A DNA stretch of 5,105 nt from Bacteroidales bacterium H10. Its GTDB lineage: Bacteria; Bacteroidota; Bacteroidia; Bacteroidales; Muribaculaceae. Shown here in pieces: positions 1 to 5,105 of this stretch (position 1 is its first letter; the number at the start of each line of letters is the position of its first letter). The notes under the pieces are model-generated. The model did no database searches and was not told where the DNA came from. It worked only from the letters and a program-made list of their open reading frames with translations. The stretch lies in NCBI GenBank assembly GCA_001701295.1, contig DAAV01000077.1, positions 35,420-40,524 on the forward strand. The letters run 5' to 3'. Made by a program: the position numbers and the translations under genes.

Positions 1-2
1 GC

Positions 3-2360
3 ATCGAGATTGCTCCGGCACAAATTACAGTGCCAAACCGTGCAGGCTGCTATGAAATCATTGTTGATAACCGCGCCGTCGAACTGAAAGAAGTTGTCGT
101 AAAGTCAAAGAAAGTCTATTCGCAGGGAGACACAATCAACTATAATGTCAGCTCATTCCTTTCGCAGACAGACCAGTCTATTGCCGACGTATTGAAAAAG
201 ATGCCAGGCATTTCAGTGTCGGACGCCGGACAAATCTCATATCAGGGCAAGCCGATTAAAAACCTGTATATCGAGGGACTTGACCTTATGAAGGGACATT
301 ACGGTATTGCCACAAACAACATCGACCCCAACAACATCGCTACCGTGCAGGTATTGGAGAACCATCAGGACATCAAGGCACTTAAAGGGCTACGCCCGGA
401 GGAACAGGCATCAATCAACCTACAGCTAAAAGAGGGTGTCAAGGGTGTGTTCAATCTCATAGCCATACTCGGAGGAGGCTATGGCGACGAGGGATTATGG
501 AATAACTCGGCAATCGCTACATATTTCCGACGTAACAGTCAGTTTCTCGCCACCTATAAGGGCAACGATACCGGCGAGGATCTGTCGCAGGAACTTTATT
601 CCTTCGACAACGATTATTCGCGCACAAGCAATATCTCGTCAATCTCCATGCCGTCGGCTCCAGGCATTGACAAACGGTTCTACTACTTCAATCGCTCCCA
701 CAATGCCACGTTCAACAACGTTTATCGTGTAGGTAAGTCGGGAGAGTTCGGTATAAACGCAGCTTATCTAAACAACCGCGACACCCGTCGCAACAGTTCG
801 TCAACCACAAATTTTCTTCCTGACGGAAGTCAGAACATCGTGGACGAAGTCATGCAAGGGACAGCCCGTATGCAAAAGGCATACGGTGACCTTACATATC
901 TGAACAACGGCGATGAAAATTACCTGAAGGAACAACTGAAATTCGACTGGAGCACGACTGACGCTGACAGTCATATTCTTGCCGGAAACGATGACATAGC
1001 GCAGATTGGGAAAACGGACACATACAGACTGCTCAATAAATTCCACATGACACATCGTAATTCGGAGGAGCGTGGATTTGAGATTTCGTCACTTGTCAAC
1101 ATGGAGAAACGGCCACACAGCCTGTCCGTCTTCCCAAATCTTTTTCCGGATATGATAACAGGCGATAAGCTATATCAACACGTTGACTTCCGAAATATAT
1201 CAACAGAAAACAACGCGGGATTATTGTCGGTTCTTAAAGTCGGCAACTTCACCTTACACCCGTCAGCAATCGTCAACTATCATCACAACGCGCTCGAAAG
1301 CAGCCTTGACGCGATGCGCAATGATCTCACGCTTGATTATCTCGATGCCGGCCTCGGAACCGAAATAATGTTCACTACCCGAAAATTCCATGCTTCGCTC
1401 TATGTGCCGATGAAATACAGATTATTCCGGCTTGACAATAAATTAGACGGTATCATTACCGACAAAAACCGCTTTAGAGTGGAGCCGTCATTAAACCTGA
1501 CATATAAAGTCAACAGCAGTCATAATCTTAACGCTTCCGCCGCACTGAATCATATGACTCCATCCATTGAGACTTTATATTCAGGCTACATCCTGACTTC
1601 ATACCGTCAACTATCGGCTTATGATGTAGCCGGTCTATATGAAGGCATGAATCAGCACTATGCGCTGAAATATGATTTCAAAAATATTCTTTCAATGAGC
1701 TTTGCTGGAGCGGAAGTCGCATGGTACAGGCAGTCGCCCGATGTCCTTTACGGTTCTTACTACGACGGTATCGTACAGCATACCATAAGCCGTCGCACAT
1801 CGGAGAACAGCGATATGCTTTCGGCAAAGGTTCATGCAAGCCAAGGATTCGACTGGCGCCGTCTTAAAATCGGAGCCTCGTTTACATACTCCTATTATGA
1901 CAGCCCTCTGCTTGTTCAGGATGAAGTGGTTCGCTATACAGGCCACAACTTAGGTGTCAACGCCGACATAAGCCTGACACCGTTCAAATGGCTTTCGGTG
2001 TCGTATCAAGGCAATTATTCCCAATCCGCGACACAACAGAAAGGACATGAGCGGTTCCCGTGGCTACGCACTGTAACCAATAAAGGTACTCTTGACTTTA
2101 CAATTCCGGGAGGTGTTACACTGACGACTTCGCTTTACCATTATTACAACAACTTCAACGACGGCGACCGTTCATTCCTCCTTCTCAACGCCGAAGCTAA
2201 ATACACCATAAAGCGTTTCAGCTTTACGCTGTCATGCGACAATCTGCTTAACCACAAGTCGTATATATATTCCAGTCTGTCCGCTCTCACAGAGTCAAAG
2301 GCAATCTACAACATACGCCCTCGCAGTGTGTTACTCAAAATCCGATTCAGAATATTTTAA
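3..2360 (+). CDS. TonB-dependent receptor-like outer membrane beta-barrel protein (5' partial)
   Basis: The reading frame is open to the left edge, so the true start, signal peptide and most of a carboxypeptidase-regulatory-like N-terminal domain are missing. The in-frame GTG at 30 is internal, not the start. Seen in order: the last strand of the N-terminal domain (to about 80), a TonB-box-like ELKEVVV (81-101), a plug domain (about 147-450) with PGISVSDAG and IKNLYIEGLDL, then about 635 residues of alternating aromatic/polar barrel sequence. The barrel ends in DNLLNHKSY, an IRPRSVLLKIRF strand and a terminal phenylalanine, the usual C-terminal signal for outer membrane insertion. About 785 residues are visible; family members of this architecture suggest roughly 870-900 in full (inference). 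It resembles the OMP_b-brl_3 barrel group rather than SusC, and no SusD follows. The next gene, 12 bp downstream, is a GLPGLI protein, a recurrent neighbour. Its role is presumably transport or export across the outer membrane; the substrate is unknown. Confidence 0.88.
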   Translation: MEIAPAQITVPNRAGCYEIIVDNRAVELKEVVVKSKKVYSQGDTINYNVSSFLSQTDQSIADVLKKMPGISVSDAGQISYQGKPIKNLYIEGLDLMKGHYGIATNNIDPNNIATVQVLENHQDIKALKGLRPEEQASINLQLKEGVKGVFNLIAILGGGYGDEGLWNNSAIATYFRRNSQFLATYKGNDTGEDLSQELYSFDNDYSRTSNISSISMPSAPGIDKRFYYFNRSHNATFNNVYRVGKSGEFGINAAYLNNRDTRRNSSSTTNFLPDGSQNIVDEVMQGTARMQKAYGDLTYLNNGDENYLKEQLKFDWSTTDADSHILAGNDDIAQIGKTDTYRLLNKFHMTHRNSEERGFEISSLVNMEKRPHSLSVFPNLFPDMITGDKLYQHVDFRNISTENNAGLLSVLKVGNFTLHPSAIVNYHHNALESSLDAMRNDLTLDYLDAGLGTEIMFTTRKFHASLYVPMKYRLFRLDNKLDGIITDKNRFRVEPSLNLTYKVNSSHNLNASAALNHMTPSIETLYSGYILTSYRQLSAYDVAGLYEGMNQHYALKYDFKNILSMSFAGAEVAWYRQSPDVLYGSYYDGIVQHTISRRTSENSDMLSAKVHASQGFDWRRLKIGASFTYSYYDSPLLVQDEVVRYTGHNLGVNADISLTPFKWLSVSYQGNYSQSATQQKGHERFPWLRTVTNKGTLDFTIPGGVTLTTSLYHYYNNFNDGDRSFLLLNAEAKYTIKRFSFTLSCDNLLNHKSYIYSSLSALTESKAIYNIRPRSVLLKIRFRIF
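81..101 (+). other. TonB-box-like motif in the receptor
   Basis: This stretch encodes ELKEVVV, which sits directly between the end of the N-terminal carboxypeptidase-regulatory-like domain and the plug. Bacteroidota TonB-dependent receptors often carry an L-[DK]-E-V-V-V segment here, taken as the site contacted by TonB. The assignment rests on motif and position only; many barrels in this subgroup have never been tested for TonB dependence. Confidence 0.45.
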
Positions 2361-2372
2361 AAACCAGAGATA

Positions 2373-3230
2373 ATGAAACAGTTGATTCCTTTCATTCTAA
2401 TGTTGACGACAAGTATGATGGCGAATGCCCAGATTGGCATATACTCCATGAGTCAGGACAGGTCCACACCAGTTGACACAGCGCGTTATAAAGTAACATA
2501 TGCGCTGAATTATACCTGCCATCCGAATGTTCAAAACCGATTCGATGACGTTCGGACGGTAATGATAGGTCAACGTTGCGTTAAGGATTTCAGCGATGTG
2601 ATCTGCCATTTTGACTCTCTGATGACTGCGGATATGCGCCGTGGCAAGGACTCATACCGAAACCCTAACGGCTCTCCGTGGCCTTATGAGATTCTTGCGT
2701 CTCCCAAAGAAAAAACGGCGAATATCAAATATCGTCTTCCAATTGGAAGTGGAGTGCTGAAATATTCTGACACTCTTCCCTCGATTGACTGGAAGTTCAT
2801 TCCGGACACAACCCGTAACGTGATCGGATATGAATGCCAGTTGGCAGAATGCGATTTTGGAGAACGTCACTACTCGGCATGGTTTACAACGGAACTGCCT
2901 TTACCCTATGGTCCTTATAAATTCGGAGGATTGCCGGGACTAATCCTTCAGATACAGGATAGCGAGGGACAGTTTGTCTGGACTGCCAAAGGCTTTGAAC
3001 GCTGCGATTCACCCATCTGTGTCTATGAGTATGTTGACGAGAAACAATGCTCTCCTGATGAGGCAGATAAGACGATAACACGAATTTACAAAGCTCCGAA
3101 TGCATTTATGTTGTCAGCTATGGGGGGCGGGAAAGGTCGTATGTTTATTGTCGGGAAAGACGGCAAAACACGCGATGCGACAGAAGTTGAAGATAATCCG
3201 ATACCTTACAAACCCCTTGAAATAAAATGA
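2373..3230 (+). CDS. GLPGLI family protein (Porph_ging), exported
   Basis: This complete 285-residue protein carries the family signature GGLPGLIL at residues 185-192, preceded by the usual YECQLAECDF and HYSAWFTTELPLPYGP segments (residues 153-181) that precede it in GLPGLI (TIGR01200/PF09697) proteins. Residues 1-19 form a signal peptide ending in ANA before Q20, so the mature protein is expected in the periplasm or at the outer membrane. The start is firm: the receptor's stop codon lies in the same frame 12 bp upstream and no other start codon intervenes. The ribosome site is weak (CAGAGA), as is common in Bacteroidota. Eight cysteines remain after cleavage (49, 69, 78, 155, 160, 211, 216, 226), which would permit disulfides. 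The C-terminus, with DNPIPYKP, looks intact. The stop overlaps the next start (ATGA). The molecular function of the family is unknown; the operon position suggests an accessory role to the upstream barrel (inference). Confidence 0.92.
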   Translation: MKQLIPFILMLTTSMMANAQIGIYSMSQDRSTPVDTARYKVTYALNYTCHPNVQNRFDDVRTVMIGQRCVKDFSDVICHFDSLMTADMRRGKDSYRNPNGSPWPYEILASPKEKTANIKYRLPIGSGVLKYSDTLPSIDWKFIPDTTRNVIGYECQLAECDFGERHYSAWFTTELPLPYGPYKFGGLPGLILQIQDSEGQFVWTAKGFERCDSPICVYEYVDEKQCSPDEADKTITRIYKAPNAFMLSAMGGGKGRMFIVGKDGKTRDATEVEDNPIPYKPLEIK

Positions 3231-3670
3231 AAATATTTCAGATTATTGCACTTTCCCTGTTCATTTCAGGATGTGCCATAGCACGGTCATCAACCGCCCC
3301 GGTAAAACTTGATGTTGTCGGAGAATCATTGCCGACAATAAGACATATTAACGATATGAAGTTGAAGGGTGACACGTTGTTATTTGTCTATGAAAGCGAA
3401 GACGGTCACGGTCAGCGCTTGCTCCGCCGCGCTGTTGTTGATATTAAGAGCCATAAACTGAGAGTAAGCTCCGATATGGGGAAGCGGGAAGACGGTTACT
3501 TTATATCCTATATGCCGTATCCTTTCATCACAGATAATGGCTCAATGCGTATTATCAGCCAGGATGACTGTGAAATTTTCACTTTAGAAAACGACACCAC
3601 ATTCGTAAGAACAAAACAGTTTTTGATGAGCAATGACAGCAAAGTACCTTTCCGTATCTCTATCATATAA
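3227..3670 (+). CDS. Lipoprotein, 6-bladed beta-propeller (BF3164-like), 3'-truncated by IS110 insertion
   Basis: The 147-residue product begins with a short lipoprotein signal: hydrophobic residues 4-13, then lipobox ISGC with the lipidated cysteine at 16. The residues after the cysteine (AIARSS) are not acidic, so nothing suggests surface export. Segments such as DTLLFVYESEDGHGQR, SYMPYPF and NDSKVPFRIS resemble the first two to three blades of Bacteroidales 6-bladed beta-propeller lipoproteins (BF3164-like), from memory of the family rather than a search. Those proteins usually run to about 330-380 residues, so more than half is missing. Resemblance stops at about residue 144 (nt 3658), a few residues before a TAA and just next to the transposase gene, which fits disruption by the IS. 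Its start overlaps the GLPGLI stop by ATGA, implying translational coupling. The fragment is probably non-functional. Alternatively it could be a naturally short lipoprotein. Confidence 0.7.
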   Translation: MKIFQIIALSLFISGCAIARSSTAPVKLDVVGESLPTIRHINDMKLKGDTLLFVYESEDGHGQRLLRRAVVDIKSHKLRVSSDMGKREDGYFISYMPYPFITDNGSMRIISQDDCEIFTLENDTTFVRTKQFLMSNDSKVPFRISII

Positions 3671-3704
3671 CATGTGCCGAATGTATTGATTCCCAATGAT
3701 ATAA
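3671..3704. other. 34-bp spacer between convergent stops; 3' flank of the IS
   Basis: This A/T-rich spacer lies between the stop of the truncated lipoprotein and the stop of the transposase. It contains a weak ATTG-ATTCC-CAAT hairpin (about 3685-3697) without a T-run, so it is not a convincing terminator. It most likely belongs to the IS terminal region. No gene or promoter is visible. Confidence 0.5.
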
Positions 3705-5072
3705 TCACAATGTATTTTGAGCCGATTTGAGTTTTGAGAGTTTCTTTTCAAGGAATCTGATTCGTTTTTGAGTGAGTTCTGACTCACTTTGTGAAGTTTT
3801 ACTTTCATCGTATTCCACTTTTCTTTCCACCATAAGGTATATGATTTCAGCAATTTTATGCGCAGTTGCCACCACAGCCTGAGCCGGGCCAAGTCGGGCT
3901 GCCATTCTCCTACGGTATTGTCCTAATGGCGTGTCGCTTTTTCTTAGAGTGGATGCAGCCTGTCGTAAGGCTTGCCCGACAGGATTGGGCTTTTTGGGAA
4001 CTTTGCTGCTTGTGACCATACCTCCGGTGACATTGTCAACAGGAGTCAGATTACACCATCGGCAGAATTTGCCTGGAGTCTTGAATTTGGATGTAAAGTC
4101 AGGACCAAGCTCGCACATAAGAGTTATCAATGTGGAATCGCTGACTCCCGGAATACGCATGAGATTGACACCATACATTAGGAAAGAGTAAAGTTCAACA
4201 TCGAAGTGAATGGGATTTTTCGACTGCTTTCTCTTACCGGAGCGATTATCGTTAATGTCACTCGCTTTCACACTTGGAACCGGAGTCAGTTCGTAGCTGT
4301 CAAGGAAGATTTCCATTTCTTTTTCTATTCTGACTATCTGCGTCTGCAAATGGTCATATGTTTCCATAGCCATGCGTAGGGCAAGCATGTGTTCTATGTC
4401 CCATGTGCCCTGAAGGGCAGCTTCTATTGTTGCCTTATCGTTTTTACAATGAGGGTCGGTCAGTGATGCCAGTGTTGCAGGATTACGCTCTCCGTTTAGC
4501 ATAGCCCGCATTATTGACATCCCACTCTTTCCGGCAATATCACTGATTACAGAATCCAGTTTTATGTTCATGCTTCCCATCGCTTTTTGCATGTGCTGGA
4601 GTTCCCGCGCCATATCCCTGACCTTGCTTGCATGAATGCGATGGTACTCGCGCAGCCGTCGCGAAACCGCAGCAATCTGAAAACAAGGACGGATGAGATT
4701 GCAGCTCCCTAAAAAGCGCAGCCAGTCCGCATCGTTGACATCGGTTTTACGTCCGCTCATGTTCTTAACTTCCTTGGCATTGACAAGTATAGCCTCAAAA
4801 CCGGCCTCCTGTAACTGAAGAAACAGTGGTATCCAATAGATGCCTGTGGATTCCATCACGACGCGTTCTATTCTGCATTCTCGCAACCAGGATATGATTT
4901 CTTTTAGGTCCTTTGTGAACGACCCGAAGCTTCTGTTGCTTTTTTCTGAACGGTCTTCGGGTACACTTACCTGCATCAGGTCTTTGCCAATGTCAATACC
5001 AGCGGTAGATGGATGTGTAACTCGCAACCCTTGACTTTTTGTAGTTACGCAAATTTTTTGTTTCTTTGCCAT
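3705..5072 (-). CDS. IS110 family transposase (DEDD recombinase)
   Basis: This complete 455-residue transposase catalyses bridge-RNA-guided excision and insertion of its element. The N-terminal RuvC-like DEDD domain (about residues 22-175) shows all four acidic residues: D27 in AGIDIGKD, E74 in MESTGIYW, and D111 and D114 in GRKTDVNDADWL. A helical linker follows (about 140-260), with the subgroup-typical LQHMQKAM and SDIAGKSGM. The C-terminal Transposase_20 domain (about 303-395) begins at NLMRIPGVSDSTLI. Where relatives normally have a serine-glycine-glycine motif, this copy reads NVTGG (T349), with SS at 355-356. A lysine-rich, coil-like tail (about 426-452) ends the protein. The start is well supported: an in-frame TAA lies three codons upstream (5082-5084) and MAKKQK is a plausible beginning. 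The ribosome site is weak. The gene runs opposite to the host operon, with stops 34 bp apart. The length fits the long, about 450-residue branch of the family. Confidence 0.95.
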   Translation of the reverse strand: MAKKQKICVTTKSQGLRVTHPSTAGIDIGKDLMQVSVPEDRSEKSNRSFGSFTKDLKEIISWLRECRIERVVMESTGIYWIPLFLQLQEAGFEAILVNAKEVKNMSGRKTDVNDADWLRFLGSCNLIRPCFQIAAVSRRLREYHRIHASKVRDMARELQHMQKAMGSMNIKLDSVISDIAGKSGMSIMRAMLNGERNPATLASLTDPHCKNDKATIEAALQGTWDIEHMLALRMAMETYDHLQTQIVRIEKEMEIFLDSYELTPVPSVKASDINDNRSGKRKQSKNPIHFDVELYSFLMYGVNLMRIPGVSDSTLITLMCELGPDFTSKFKTPGKFCRWCNLTPVDNVTGGMVTSSKVPKKPNPVGQALRQAASTLRKSDTPLGQYRRRMAARLGPAQAVVATAHKIAEIIYLMVERKVEYDESKTSQSESELTQKRIRFLEKKLSKLKSAQNTL

Positions 5073-5105
5073 GCTTTTGAATTAAATTTGATAAAATGAA
5101 GTGAC
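5073..5105 (-). other. Partial 5' non-coding region of the IS110 element
   Basis: These 33 bp upstream of the transposase start are A/T-rich and contain an in-frame TAA four codons before the ATG. No clear Bacteroidota promoter (-33 TTTG with -7 TAnnTTTG) or ribosome site is visible. In the IS110 subgroup this side carries the bridge RNA and transposase promoter, but too little is present to see them. Confidence 0.5.

Larger units (their letters stand above)
3660..5105 (-). mobile_element. IS110-family insertion sequence (5' end beyond window)
   Basis: The element is defined by its DEDD transposase on the minus strand. The transposase-downstream end must lie between the end of recognisable lipoprotein sequence (about 3658) and the transposase stop (3705), so that non-coding flank is no more than about 50 bp. 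The other end is not reached: only 33 bp upstream of the transposase are visible. IS110 elements lack classical long terminal inverted repeats and usually make no or very short target duplications, so the exact junction cannot be set from one side. The short 3' flank favours the IS110 subgroup, whose bridge RNA is encoded upstream of the transposase, over IS1111, whose bridge RNA is downstream. The boundary given is approximate. Confidence 0.75.

Noticed and set aside
30..32. GTG as the start codon of the receptor gene
   Set aside because: The frame stays open to the left edge, and the residues before it (IEIAPAQIT) continue the N-terminal domain. A start here would also leave no signal peptide.
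3..3230. SusCD-type polysaccharide utilisation locus
   Set aside because: No SusD homologue, glycoside hydrolase or sensor follows the barrel. The next gene is GLPGLI family, which marks a different receptor class.
3684..3698. Hairpin-like ATTG/CAAT as a terminator between the convergent genes
   Set aside because: The stem is only four A/T-rich pairs and no T-run follows on either strand.
3584..3892. Minus-strand open frame of 102 codons overlapping the transposase end and lipoprotein
   Set aside because: It is out of frame with the transposase, spans the presumed IS junction, and has no recognisable domain or start signal.
3931..4191. Plus-strand open frames within the IS (also at 3972-4181 and 4840-5034)
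   Set aside because: They are antisense to the conserved transposase, with low-complexity, unfamiliar products. They are best read as shadows.
1..5105. CRISPR array, tRNA, rRNA or riboswitch
   Set aside because: No spaced direct repeats or RNA gene signatures were seen, and almost the whole window is coding.

Overview
The window looks like a fragment of a Bacteroidales genome (Bacteroides, Prevotella or Muribaculaceae type; the family cannot be fixed from sequence alone). The reasons are a TonB-dependent-receptor-like outer membrane barrel with a carboxypeptidase-regulatory-type N-terminus, a GLPGLI-family exported protein (a family typical of Bacteroidota), a short-signal lipoprotein, and weak A-rich sequence in place of clear Shine-Dalgarno sites.

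Layout. Positions 3-3670 hold three plus-strand genes packed as one apparent operon: (1) the C-terminal ~785 residues of an outer membrane beta-barrel receptor whose 5' end lies outside the window; (2) after 12 bp, a complete 285-residue GLPGLI-family protein; (3) overlapping by ATGA, the N-terminal part of a lipoprotein resembling Bacteroidales 6-bladed beta-propeller (BF3164-like) lipoproteins. From about 3660 to the right edge lies an IS110-family insertion sequence in the opposite orientation, with a complete 455-residue DEDD transposase on the minus strand (3705-5072). The element appears to have inserted into the lipoprotein gene and replaced its 3' end with a short out-of-family tail and an early stop.

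How the genes fit together. The receptor, GLPGLI protein and lipoprotein would all be exported to the envelope: outer membrane, periplasm, and lipid-anchored respectively. Their spacing implies co-transcription and coupled translation. The pairing of this receptor type with GLPGLI proteins recurs in Bacteroidota, but its substrate and mechanism are not established, so no substrate is assigned. The IS110 transposase is expected to be guided by a bridge RNA encoded in a non-coding end. The short 3' flank implies that this RNA lies upstream of the transposase, beyond the right edge. There is no gene-free stretch longer than about 35 bp inside the window.
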